In this document: positions 16,889 through 24,901 of the stretch, one piece after another | How the letters are laid out: the number at the start of each line of letters is the position of its first letter | How positions within the stretch are numbered: position 1 is the stretch's first letter | Source: Rhodospirillaceae bacterium | Lineage (GTDB): Bacteria; Pseudomonadota; Alphaproteobacteria; UBA6615 | DNA length: 64,000 nt | Assembly (NCBI GenBank): GCA_018667335.1 | Contig: JABIVD010000044.1 | Location: 124,001 to 188,000 of the forward strand | Reading direction: 5' to 3' | Program-made: the position numbers and the translations under genes | The notes under the pieces: generated by a model | What the model saw: only the letters and a program-made list of their open reading frames with translations | Databases searched by the model: none | What the model was told of the DNA's origin: nothing

Positions 16889-18262
16889 ATGGAAGCCGTA
16901 CTTCTTTTCTCGATGGTGATCATCCTGCTGCTGATCGGCGTGCCGATCGCCGTCGGGCTGGGGTTGTCCTCGATTGTGTTTCTGCTCGTCTATTCCGACG
17001 CTTCGCTGGCGTCGATCGCGCAAACCATGTTCAACGCCTTTGCCGGGCATTTCACCCTGCTGGCGATCCCGTTCTTCATTCTCGCCTCGGCCTTCATGTC
17101 GACGGGCGGGGTGGCACAGCGAATCATCCGCTTTGCGATTGCCGCCGTCGGACATTTCCCAGGCGGCCTGGCCATCGCGGGCGTGTTCGCCTGCATGCTG
17201 TTCGCCGCACTGTCGGGCTCCTCGCCCGCCACCGTGGTCGCTATTGGGTCGATCGTCATCGCGGGCATGCGCGAGGTCGGCTACACCAAGGAATTCGCCG
17301 CAGGTGTGATTTCGAACGCAGGCACTCTCGGGATCCTGATCCCGCCGTCGATCGTGATGGTCGTCTACGCGGCCTCGGTCGATGTCTCGGTCGGCCGCAT
17401 GTTCCTGGCGGGCGTCATCCCGGGAATCGTCGCCGGGCTGATGCTCATGGTCTCGATCTACATCGTTGCCAAAGTCCGCGGTTTGCCCTCGCAACCCAAA
17501 GCCAGCTGGCGGGAATTGTTCAGCGCCGGATGGAACGCCGGTTTCGGCCTGTTTCTGATCGTGATCATCCTCGGTGGCATCTATGGCGGTATCTTTACGC
17601 CGACCGAAGCCGCCGCCGTGGCCGCCATCTACGCCTTCGTCATCGCAAATTTCATCTACCGGGACATGGGCCCGCTCAAGGGCGACGGCGACATACCCAT
17701 TTCGCTGCTCAAGAAACCGAGCGCATTGTTCACGGCCTGGTTCCACCCGGACACCAAGCGAACCCTGCTTGAGGCCGGCAAGCTTACAATCATGCTGATG
17801 TTTATCATCGCCAACGCGCTGATCCTGAAGCATGTGCTGACCGAGGAACGAATCCCGCAATTGATTACCGAGGCCCTGCTGTCGGCCGGTTTCGGGCCGA
17901 TCATGTTCCTGGTCATGGTCAACCTGATCCTGCTCATCGGCGGGCAATTCATGGAACCATCGGGCCTGATCGTAATCGTCGCGCCGTTGGTCTTCCCGAT
18001 TGCGATCGAACTCGGGATCGATCCGATCCATCTCGGGATCATCATGGTCGTGAACATGGAAATCGGCATGATCACCCCGCCGGTGGGACTGAACCTGTTC
18101 GTCACCGCCGGGGTCGCGCAAATGTCGGTCATGAGCGTCGTGCGCGCCGCCCTGCCCTGGGTCGGCATCATGTTCATATTCCTGATCCTGGTGACCTACG
18201 TCCCGATCCTGTCGACCTTCCTGCCGACGAGCCTTATGGGACCCGAAATCATCACCAAGTAG
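16889..18262 (+). CDS. dctM: TRAP transporter large permease DctM
   Basis: A 457-residue membrane protein with about 12-13 helices, the ion-coupled transport subunit. Signature segments include LSGSSPATVVAIGSI near 110, GTLGILIPPSIVM near 150 and NMEIGMITPPVGLN near 390. It carries a hydrophilic insertion around residues 255-300 (KGDGDIPISLLKKPSALFTAW), making it longer than the typical 425-440 residues. ATG 16889 has GGAGCTGG upstream. It ends the operon; the minus-strand amidohydrolases converge on it and the gap holds a terminator hairpin and palindromic repeat. Confidence 0.94.
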   Translation: MEAVLLFSMVIILLLIGVPIAVGLGLSSIVFLLVYSDASLASIAQTMFNAFAGHFTLLAIPFFILASAFMSTGGVAQRIIRFAIAAVGHFPGGLAIAGVFACMLFAALSGSSPATVVAIGSIVIAGMREVGYTKEFAAGVISNAGTLGILIPPSIVMVVYAASVDVSVGRMFLAGVIPGIVAGLMLMVSIYIVAKVRGLPSQPKASWRELFSAGWNAGFGLFLIVIILGGIYGGIFTPTEAAAVAAIYAFVIANFIYRDMGPLKGDGDIPISLLKKPSALFTAWFHPDTKRTLLEAGKLTIMLMFIIANALILKHVLTEERIPQLITEALLSAGFGPIMFLVMVNLILLIGGQFMEPSGLIVIVAPLVFPIAIELGIDPIHLGIIMVVNMEIGMITPPVGLNLFVTAGVAQMSVMSVVRAALPWVGIMFIFLILVTYVPILSTFLPTSLMGPEIITK

Positions 18263-18289
18263 GCCGGTGCGCAACTGCAATGGCAGCCG

Positions 18290-18320
18290 AAAAAAAGATG
18301 GCCGGGTCTAGCCCGGCCAT
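18290..18320 (-). terminator. Rho-independent terminator for the amidohydrolase genes
   Basis: On the minus strand ATGGCCGGG-CTAGA-CCCGGCCAT is followed by CTTTTTTTC. The 9-bp GC-rich stem plus T-tract ends transcripts coming from the two amidohydrolase genes. On the plus strand no T-tract follows, so dctM transcripts are stopped less efficiently. The hairpin is also the first half of the paired palindromic repeat. Confidence 0.75.
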
Positions 18321-18363
18321 GACGAAGGATTAATTCCGTCATGCGCGGACTTGATCCGCGCAT
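18298..18363. repeat. Paired palindromic intergenic repeat, copy 1
   Basis: Two hairpins, each with 9-bp arms and a 5-nt loop, lie 20 bp apart: ATGGCCGGG-N5-CCCGGCCAT (18298-18320) and ATGCGCGGA-N5-TCCGCGCAT (18341-18363). A 23-bp stretch (18338-18360) recurs as an exact reverse complement at 47496-47518. The form matches REP/RPE-type alphaproteobacterial repeats. Confidence 0.8.
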
Positions 18364-18386
18364 CTGTTCTCGTCTTTGCGTCGCGC

Positions 18387-19481
18387 TCAGCGCCCCGCCG
18401 GAACCACGATCCCGAGCAGTGCTGCGGCGTTCGAGCCCATCACCAGGGCCTTGTCAGCGTCGGACAGATCTTTCACCGAATCCACATGCCCGACCGGGTC
18501 GGTCTCGGCCATGTCATAGGGATAGTCGGTGCCCATGACGATGTGGTCCGCACCCCAGGTCTCGATCAGGTAGCGGAGCTGATGCTCGGTGAAGACGACC
18601 GTGTCGAAGTAGAGCTTCTTCACATACTCGGACGGCGGCTTGGAGATCACGGTGCGGCAATCGTCACGCAGGTGATACGGGTGATCGAAACGGCCCACAT
18701 AGGTCGGGACGTAGCCGCCGCCATGGGCGATGCAGATCTTCAGGCCCGGATAGGTCTCCAGATACCCGTCGAACACCAGATGCCCGACCGCCAGCGCGGA
18801 TTCCAGCGGATGGCCGATGGTATTGCGGAAATAGTGATCCTTCATGCGGTCCTTGAAGGAGGTGCCGATGGGATGCATGAAGATCACGACCCCCAGCTCC
18901 TCGACGCGGGCGAAGAATTTTTCCAGACCCGCGCGGGTCAGGTCGTTGCCGTTCACGTTGGTCGAGATCTCGACGCCGCGCATGCCCAGGTCGTTGACGC
19001 AACGGTCGAGCTCGGCGACCGCGATGTCGGCGTCCTGCAGCGGCACGGTGCACATGCCGACGAAGCGATCGGGATGCTGGGCGCAGATCTCGGCGATCCG
19101 ATCGTTGACCACATGGGCTGTGTCGCGCGCGAAGCCGGCCTCATAGGAGTAGTTGTAATGGAACGGCGCGGGCGAGATGGCCTGCACGTCGATGCCCGCC
19201 GCGTCCATGTCGGCGATACGCACCTCCGGCTCGGTCAGCTTGTCGATGATCGACTGGTGCTGCGCGCGGTTGATCGCCGCCGTCGCCTCGTTGGTGTCGA
19301 CATAGAGGTTCTTCTGATCGGCCGCCTCGGCGTTCTTCAGCATCACGTCGGCTTCGGGCACATGCACGTGGCAGTGGATGTCGACGGTGAAGTGTTTCTT
19401 GCCGTTGGTGACGGTCTGGCCATGGTCGGCCGCCGGCGCATGGGTGTGCTTGTGGGTGGGGTTTGAACAGGTAAAGAGCAT
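18387..19481 (-). CDS. Amidohydrolase-2 (ACMSD-like) family protein, copy A
   Basis: A 364-residue metal-dependent TIM-barrel protein related to 2-amino-3-carboxymuconate-6-semialdehyde decarboxylase and resorcylate decarboxylases. Metal ligands are visible: the HxH pair His36/His38 in DIHCHVH, His in VIFMHPIG, His in CIAHGGG and Asp in MGTDYPYD. An unusual N-terminal extension of about 30 residues is rich in His (PTHKHTHAPAADH) with a Cys at position 5. GGAGGGACATCACG precedes ATG 19481. It is a paralogue of the next gene upstream on the same strand and ends at a strong terminator. A decarboxylase or hydrolase of an aromatic or cyclic acid is likely; the substrate is unknown. Confidence 0.85.
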   Translation of the reverse strand: MLFTCSNPTHKHTHAPAADHGQTVTNGKKHFTVDIHCHVHVPEADVMLKNAEAADQKNLYVDTNEATAAINRAQHQSIIDKLTEPEVRIADMDAAGIDVQAISPAPFHYNYSYEAGFARDTAHVVNDRIAEICAQHPDRFVGMCTVPLQDADIAVAELDRCVNDLGMRGVEISTNVNGNDLTRAGLEKFFARVEELGVVIFMHPIGTSFKDRMKDHYFRNTIGHPLESALAVGHLVFDGYLETYPGLKICIAHGGGYVPTYVGRFDHPYHLRDDCRTVISKPPSEYVKKLYFDTVVFTEHQLRYLIETWGADHIVMGTDYPYDMAETDPVGHVDSVKDLSDADKALVMGSNAAALLGIVVPAGR

Positions 19482-19515
19482 CGTGATGTCCCTCCGGGGA
19501 TGGATTTGGTTTGGA

Positions 19516-20616
19516 TCAGGTGAGTTTGAGCAGCTTGGCCGCGTTCTCACCGAGGATGGCGCGCTTCTGGTCATCGGACAGGTTCGAGCCCATGACGTGG
19601 CCCACCGGGTCGGTCTCGGCCATGTCGTAGGGATAGTCGGTGCCCATGATCACTTGCCCGGCGCCGTAATGGTTGGCGAGAAATTCGAGCTGATCATTGG
19701 TGAACACGACGGTGTCGAAATAGAAGCGGTTGAGGCTGTCGCCCGGGATCTTGTCGGCCCCAAGCTCGCGCTGCATGTCGGCGCGCAGGGGATGGGCATG
19801 GTCGATCCGGCCCGGGTATGAGCCGAGGAAGCCGCCACCATGGGCGAGCACGACCTTGAGACCCGGATGCCGGTCCATCACCCCGTCGAAGATCAGGTAG
19901 TGGACCGCGACCGTGGTCGCCAACGGGTTGCCGATGATGTTGGAGAAGTAATGATCGGCCAACCGGTCACCCTTGGCGAAACCTGACGGGTGGATGAAGA
20001 CGATCACGTCCAGCTCTTCGCACTTGGCCCAGAACGGGTCGAGGCCGGCGCGGGACAACTCGTTGCCCGCCACGTCGGCGTTGATCTCCACGCCGCGCAT
20101 GCCGAGATCCTTGACCGCACGCTCGAGCTCTGTGACCGCCATCTCGGGGTTCTGCAGGGGCACGGTGCACAGGCCGACGAAACGATCGGGATGTTCGCCG
20201 ACCACATCGGCCAGCTTGTTGTTCACCAGCTGTGCCACGTCGCGGCCCAGCTCCGGCGCGGCCCAGTAGCAGTAGTGGTTCGGTGCAGTCGAGATCGCCT
20301 GCACGTCCACCCCGGAGGCATCCATCTCGGCCAGGCGCAGGGACGTGTCCGTGGCCCGCGGCATAATGTTCTGGCCATGGGCCATCTGGAACTTGCGGGT
20401 CTCGTCATTGGCGAACCACAGCAGCGGCTCGTTCTTAAGGTCCATGACGTCCTTCAACAGCGCGTCCGCCTCAGGCACATGCAGGTGGCAGTGGATGTCG
20501 ACCGTGCGCACGCCGAGTTTCTCGACCTTGACGGTGTGTCCGCCCGCGTCGCTGGCGGGTGCGTGGTTGGCGGGGCCATTGGAGTGAGCGTGGTTGTGAC
20601 CGCATTTGAAAAGCAT
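19516..20616 (-). CDS. Amidohydrolase-2 (ACMSD-like) family protein, copy B
   Basis: A 366-residue paralogue of copy A with the same metal ligands: His42/His44 (DIHCHLH), VFIHPSG, LAHGGG and the MGTDYPYDMAETDPVGH block, which the two copies share exactly. Its N-terminus is also His-rich (CGHNHAHSNGPANH). The pair is a tandem duplication, 34 nt apart, and should be one transcription unit running to the terminator at 18290. Divergence in the central barrel suggests different substrates or a two-step or hetero-oligomeric arrangement. It is divergent from the molybdenum-hydroxylase gene at 20838. Confidence 0.85.
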   Translation of the reverse strand: MLFKCGHNHAHSNGPANHAPASDAGGHTVKVEKLGVRTVDIHCHLHVPEADALLKDVMDLKNEPLLWFANDETRKFQMAHGQNIMPRATDTSLRLAEMDASGVDVQAISTAPNHYCYWAAPELGRDVAQLVNNKLADVVGEHPDRFVGLCTVPLQNPEMAVTELERAVKDLGMRGVEINADVAGNELSRAGLDPFWAKCEELDVIVFIHPSGFAKGDRLADHYFSNIIGNPLATTVAVHYLIFDGVMDRHPGLKVVLAHGGGFLGSYPGRIDHAHPLRADMQRELGADKIPGDSLNRFYFDTVVFTNDQLEFLANHYGAGQVIMGTDYPYDMAETDPVGHVMGSNLSDDQKRAILGENAAKLLKLT

Positions 20617-20837
20617 GTGTGTTCCTTCCCGGCGTGGCGGGTTTGATCATGTCTCGGCAATGTTGAGGGGAATTCCCGGTCGCCGGCGGGCGCGATTATA
20701 CAGAAGGAAAATCACACGGGAAGCCGCAGAAATCAGGCTTCGGTATTTCATCTCGGTGGCCCGGAATGCTATGTATTTGAGAATAGGAAAATTAGCCTCA
20801 CACCAGAAAACACAGGGTTTTCGAGGGAGTAAATACG

Positions 20838-23162
20838 ATGGCGACCGGTCAATTCGGAATTTCCCAGCATGTCACGCGGCGCGAAGACGCGCGGCTGATC
20901 ACCGGCGGCGGCAACTATGCCGACGACGCCAACATGAATCGCCAGGCCTTTGCGGCCTTCCTGCGTTCGCCCGTCGGCCATGCGGATATCACGGGCATCG
21001 ATGTGTCAGCGGCAGCCGCAGCTCCCGGCGTCATCTCTGTTTATGTCGGCGAAGACCTGAAGTCCGCCGGTGTCGGCCCCATTCCCAACGTCACGCCCTT
21101 CATGAACCGCGACGGCTCCCCCATGCTCAAGACCCAGCGCCCAGCCGTCGCTGTCGGGCGGGTGCGTCATGTGGGTGAGATCATCGCGGTCGTGGTCGCC
21201 GAGAGCACCGCACTGGCCCAGGACGCGGTCGACCTGATTGACCTCGATGTCGACACACTCCCGGCAGTGGTCGATATCCGGGATGCGTCGGCCGACGGCG
21301 CCATGGAGATCTGGGACGATATCCCCGGAAACATGTGCCTCGACTTCCAGATCGGCGATGAGGACAAGGCCAAGGCTGCCATCGACAACGCCGCCCATGT
21401 GGTGAAGCTGACCCTGAGCACCAACCGCCTGATGGCCGCGACGATGGAGCCACGCAGCGCCGTCGCCCGGTTCGACGACGCAGACAGCCGGTATGAGCTG
21501 ATCACCGGCTCCCAGGGCGTGAACGCGATGCGCAACATGCTCGCCGACGTGATTTTCCAGGTGCCCCACGAGCAGATGCATGTGCGCACCAACGATGTGG
21601 GCGGCGGCTTCGGCATGAAGACACAAGCCTATCCGGAATATGTCGCGATCCTGTTTGCGGCCAAGGCCACCGGCCGGCCGGTCAAATGGCAAGGCAGCCG
21701 CTCCGAGGCGTTCCTCGCCGACAATCAGGCCCGCGACGGAGTGATGAACGGCACCATGGCGTTTGACGCCGACGGCAAGATCCAGGGCTTCCGGGTCGAC
21801 ATGATCGCGGCGATGGGCGGGTATCTCTCGTCCCATGGCCCGGCGGCGGCGACCCGCAATGTCTGCAACTGCCTGACCGGTTGCTACGACAACCCGGCGC
21901 TCGAATTCCAGGTCCGCTGCTACATGACCAACAACGTCCCCATCGGCCCCTATCGCGGCGCCGGCCGACCCGAGGCGGCCTACATGCTGGAACGGATGAT
22001 GGATCAGGCGGCGCGCGAGCTGGGTATCGACCGGATCGAGCTGCGCCGACGCAACTTCGTCAAGCCCGGGCAGATGCCCTACACCACGTCGCTGGGTCAG
22101 GTTTATGATTCCGGCGAGTTCGAGGCCGAGATGGACAAGGCGCTGGCACTGGCCGACTGGGATGGGTTCCCGGCCCGCCGCGCCGCATCCGAGGCCGACG
22201 GCAAGCTGCGCGGCATCGGCATGTCCTGCTTCGTCGAGACCGCCGGTGGCTACCTGGAGGAAGGCGCCAAACTGGTGTTCACCGATGACGGGTTCGTCGA
22301 GGCGCGTCTGGCCGTCCAGTCGAACGGCCAGGGCCACGCCACGTCATTTGCGCAGGTCGTGTCCGACCTGCTGCAGGTACCTTACGAGAGGGTCCGCATC
22401 GTCGAGGGCGACAGCTTCGAGACGCCCGACACGGGTTTCGCCTCGGTCGCATCGCGTTCCATGGCGCTGGCGAGCGGCGCCATCTCGGTCACGTCCGACG
22501 CGGTGATCGCCAAGGGCACGGCGTTGGCGAGCCATATCCTGGAGGCCGCCGAGGCCGACATCGAGTATGGCGACGGCGAATTCCGGGTGACCGGCACCGA
22601 CAGGACGATCGATATCTTCGCGCTCGCCGCGCAGGCCGGGTCGGGCGATCAGCCGGAGGGTGTGCCGGACACGTTGGATTCCGAGGAGGACTTCACGTCG
22701 CCGGAGCAGACCTATCCCAACGGCTGTCACATCTGCGAGGTCGAGATCGACCCGGAGACGGGCGTGATCGAGGTGCTGAACTATATCGCCGTCGACGATT
22801 GCGGGACCGTGATCAACCCGATGATCGTCCACGGCCAGGTGCATGGCGGCGTCGCCCAGGGGCTGGGCCAGGTCCTTGGCGAACATGCCGTCTACGACGA
22901 TGACGGGCAGCTCCTCGCCGGCTCCTTCATGGATTACATGATGCCGCGGGCGACCGACATGCCCGACATGAAGCTCGGCTTCCACTCGGTCCCCTGCACC
23001 ACCAACCCGGTGGGTGCCAAGGGCGCGGGCGAGGCCGGCACGACCGGCGCGCTGGCGGCGGGCATGAACGCCATCGTCGATGCGCTGTCGGTGCGCGGCA
23101 TCACCGAGCTGGACATGCCGGCGACCCCGCCGCGGGTCTGGGCGGCGCTGCATCAGAACTAG
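20838..23162 (+). CDS. Orphan molybdenum hydroxylase large subunit (CoxL/XdhB-like), paralogue 1
   Basis: A 774-residue molybdopterin-cytosine-dinucleotide-binding subunit. The N-terminal a/b-hammerhead domain begins at RREDARLITGGGNYADD, the cofactor loop GGGFGMK is near 256, PYRGAGRPE begins near 371 and the catalytic Glu is E732 in GAGEAG. PYRGAGRPE is the form seen in xanthine-dehydrogenase-like or form-II CoxL enzymes, not the AYXCSFR of true CO dehydrogenase. The usual 2Fe-2S (CoxS) and FAD (CoxM) subunit genes are missing on both sides. The divergent amidohydrolases suggest joint attack on a heterocycle. An AT-rich 220-bp gap with no clear promoter precedes it. Confidence 0.88.
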   Translation: MATGQFGISQHVTRREDARLITGGGNYADDANMNRQAFAAFLRSPVGHADITGIDVSAAAAAPGVISVYVGEDLKSAGVGPIPNVTPFMNRDGSPMLKTQRPAVAVGRVRHVGEIIAVVVAESTALAQDAVDLIDLDVDTLPAVVDIRDASADGAMEIWDDIPGNMCLDFQIGDEDKAKAAIDNAAHVVKLTLSTNRLMAATMEPRSAVARFDDADSRYELITGSQGVNAMRNMLADVIFQVPHEQMHVRTNDVGGGFGMKTQAYPEYVAILFAAKATGRPVKWQGSRSEAFLADNQARDGVMNGTMAFDADGKIQGFRVDMIAAMGGYLSSHGPAAATRNVCNCLTGCYDNPALEFQVRCYMTNNVPIGPYRGAGRPEAAYMLERMMDQAARELGIDRIELRRRNFVKPGQMPYTTSLGQVYDSGEFEAEMDKALALADWDGFPARRAASEADGKLRGIGMSCFVETAGGYLEEGAKLVFTDDGFVEARLAVQSNGQGHATSFAQVVSDLLQVPYERVRIVEGDSFETPDTGFASVASRSMALASGAISVTSDAVIAKGTALASHILEAAEADIEYGDGEFRVTGTDRTIDIFALAAQAGSGDQPEGVPDTLDSEEDFTSPEQTYPNGCHICEVEIDPETGVIEVLNYIAVDDCGTVINPMIVHGQVHGGVAQGLGQVLGEHAVYDDDGQLLAGSFMDYMMPRATDMPDMKLGFHSVPCTTNPVGAKGAGEAGTTGALAAGMNAIVDALSVRGITELDMPATPPRVWAALHQN

Positions 23163-23185
23163 GCGCGGCCGCGTATCTCGAACAG

Positions 23186-23216
23186 AAAAAGGGCGGGTCC
23201 ATGACCCGCCCTTTTT
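23186..23216. terminator. Bidirectional rho-independent terminator
   Basis: AAAAAGGGCGGGTC-CAT-GACCCGCCCTTTTT is symmetric, with a 9-bp GC stem, an A-tract on one side and a T-tract on the other. It lies between the convergent molybdenum-hydroxylase gene (plus) and the carboxymuconolactone-decarboxylase-like gene (minus) and should stop both. Confidence 0.92.
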
Positions 23217-23240
23217 GATTTGTGCTCCGTGGCTTAAGAC

Positions 23241-23777
23241 CTAGGCGGCGAGCGGCCGCGCGTTCAGCGTTTTCATGAACAGATGGGCCGCATGGTAGAT
23301 GGCCAGGAACGTGCCGATCTCCATGATCTGCGCATCGTTGTAGTGCTCGCGCATCTGGTCATAGAAAAACTTGTCGACCTTGTCCGGGTCGAGAAAGAGC
23401 TGGTCGGAGAACCGCAGTGCCATGCGCTCGGCCTCGGTGAAGAGCTCCGAATCCTCGTAATCGTCGCAACCCGCGTCGATCCGCTCTTCGGTGAGCCCCT
23501 CGTCCATGGCCTTCTTCGAGCGCAGGGCCGAGAAGTACGGATCTTCGACGAAGCGCGCGAGCTGGATCCGGATGATCTCCTTGAGCTGGTGATCGACCGT
23601 ACCCTTCGTGTGTAACTCGAGCATCACGCCCAACAGGGTCTTCGCCTGGGCCGGGACCCGCGCGATGATGCGCGGAAACAGCTCATCGGGTACGCCAAGT
23701 TCAACGCATTGGGTGATGAGATCACGGAGTTCGGGATCCTCGATCTGATCGAGTTCCAAAGGTGCAAGACGCGACAT
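23241..23777 (-). CDS. Carboxymuconolactone decarboxylase (AhpD-like) family protein, Cys-less
   Basis: A 178-residue all-helical protein that aligns with the selenoprotein encoded just upstream (shared DHQLKEIIRIQLAR, EGL, and the late IGTFL..H segment). Where its partner has the CSYU redox motif this protein has DPYF, so the peroxidatic pair is absent. It may be a structural partner in a hetero-oligomer or a non-redox family member. The start codon shares one nucleotide with the stop of the selenoprotein gene (TAATG), so translation is coupled. It is last in the thioredoxin-selenoprotein-CMD operon and ends at the terminator at 23186. Confidence 0.8.
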   Translation of the reverse strand: MSRLAPLELDQIEDPELRDLITQCVELGVPDELFPRIIARVPAQAKTLLGVMLELHTKGTVDHQLKEIIRIQLARFVEDPYFSALRSKKAMDEGLTEERIDAGCDDYEDSELFTEAERMALRFSDQLFLDPDKVDKFFYDQMREHYNDAQIMEIGTFLAIYHAAHLFMKTLNARPLAA

Positions 23778-24397
23778 TATTCCGCCGCCTCGCCCTGGAG
23801 GGATTCCGGACGATCGCCGTAGAGCGCCGCCGATTCTTCCTGGCTCACCAGACGACCGTCCGGCGAGAACATCGGGAAAAATTTCAGTGATCCGAAGAAG
23901 GTGTGGAAACCGAGATTGCCGACCAGGAACATTCCCAGTTCGGCGATTTCGTCCTCGCTCAGATGGGCCCGAAGGTCATCCCATTCCTCGTCACCGAAAG
24001 AATCCACGTCCGTGGATACGATCTCGACATAGCGCATGATCGCCTTCTCCTTATCGGTGAAGACGTCGCTGCCGGCATGGTTGTTGATACCGTCGTCGAG
24101 GAGTTTTTCGTCAAGTCCTTCCCGCTTCGCCGAAGCAGATCGAACGTTACCTCAATAACTGCAATGGGCCATGCGCGACAGCATCACCCGGATAACCTCT
24201 TTGAGTTTGTGGTCGAGGGCACCCTCGTTGAACACACTAACCCAGAACAGATAGGCCTTCTCGGCCAGGTCGACGTTGTGGCCCATGACCGCGTGAAAGC
24301 CGGGATCCGGCGCGCGCAGTTCAAGGGATTTTTCGATATACGGTTTGAGCTTCGTCTTCTTCAGCTCTTCGATATCGACCAGGGTGATATTTGGCAT
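23777..24397 (-). CDS. AhpD/CMD-like selenoprotein (in-frame TGA read as Sec82)
   Basis: Ordinary gene calling splits this into pieces of 81 and 86 residues. Reading TGA at 24154-24152 as selenocysteine gives a continuous 206-residue protein in one frame. The residue falls in HCSYUGN, i.e. Cys79-X-X-Sec82, exactly where AhpD-like proteins have the CxxC redox pair. The upstream LKEVIRV and downstream REGL, DVFTDKEKAIMRY and GFHTFFGSL match the Cys-less paralogue that follows. A hairpin starts 14 nt after TGA. AhpD-like Sec proteins are a known bacterial selenoprotein family; their substrates are unknown, and alkylhydroperoxide or disulfide reduction is likely. A thioredoxin gene lies 56 nt upstream in the same operon. 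Confidence 0.9.
24122..24138 (-). promoter_or_regulatory. Candidate SECIS hairpin of the AhpD-like selenoprotein
   Basis: In the mRNA, CUGCUUC-GGC-GAAGCGG forms a 7-bp stem (one G-U pair) with a 3-nt loop. It starts 14 nt after the UGA, the position at which SelB binds bacterial SECIS elements. It is embedded in the coding sequence (SASAKR region). Confidence 0.6.
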
Positions 24398-24453
24398 ATC
24401 GCTCTCTCAATTATTTGGTGCTGTAGGCACCCTAGCAAAAATCAGGCGTATTC

Positions 24454-24783
24454 TCAGGCGTGTTCTTCAATGGCCTTCTTGAGCACCTGGCGGCGGTCAA
24501 CGCCTGTCCGGGTCTCGACGACCTCGCCACCCTTGAAGAACATCAATGTCGGGAACCCGCGCACGCCATAGCGTGCCAGGAGGTCGAGGTTTTCGTCACC
24601 ATCGACGGTGCCGATTACGACATCCTCGGGAAGCTCCTCGTTGACCTGACCGAGGATCTTCTTGAGCTGCTTGCACGGCACGCAGGTCTTCGACCAGAAA
24701 TCGACGACTGTCAGGCCGTCGCGGCCAAGAACCTCGGTGTCGAAGTTGGAATCATCAAAAATCGAAAGATCTTCCAGTGCCAT
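24454..24783 (-). CDS. Thioredoxin
   Basis: A 109-residue cytosolic thioredoxin. The active site is WSKTCVPCK (Cys34, Cys37), a CVPC variant of the usual WCGPC in which the residue before the first Cys is Thr rather than Trp-Cys. The cis-proline loop GFPTLMFFKGG follows near 75-85. ATG 24783 is preferred; AAAGGAGTGCACCC upstream gives a ribosome site and longer in-frame starts lack one. It heads an operon with the AhpD-like selenoprotein and its Cys-less paralogue. The clustering suggests it reduces the selenoprotein. Confidence 0.92.
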   Translation of the reverse strand: MALEDLSIFDDSNFDTEVLGRDGLTVVDFWSKTCVPCKQLKKILGQVNEELPEDVVIGTVDGDENLDLLARYGVRGFPTLMFFKGGEVVETRTGVDRRQVLKKAIEEHA

Positions 24784-24901
24784 GGGTGCACTCCTTTTGG
24801 CGAATATCTGCCCCACTATATAGAGACCCTGAGGATCGCGGACAAACGCACACAGATCACAACTGATATGCGCCGGACATACGGCAGTGGCCAGGAAGAA
24901 C

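Noticed and set aside
16859-18280. Minus-strand open frame of 473 codons over dctM
   Set aside because: Antisense to a clear DctM with conserved motifs; the translation is an Asp/His/Gln-rich low-complexity product with no family features.
20838-23162. Aerobic CO dehydrogenase (CoxL form I)
   Set aside because: The active-site motif is PYRGAGRPE, not AYXCSFR, and the CoxS and CoxM genes are absent.
23777-24397. Pseudogene or frameshift explanation for the split AhpD-like gene
   Set aside because: Both pieces are in the same frame, separated only by one TGA at a redox Cys position, with conserved sequence on both sides, and Sec machinery is encoded nearby.
24454-24783. Thioredoxin as a fourth selenoprotein
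   Set aside because: Its active site is CVPC with normal Cys codons and no TGA, so it does not need Sec decoding.
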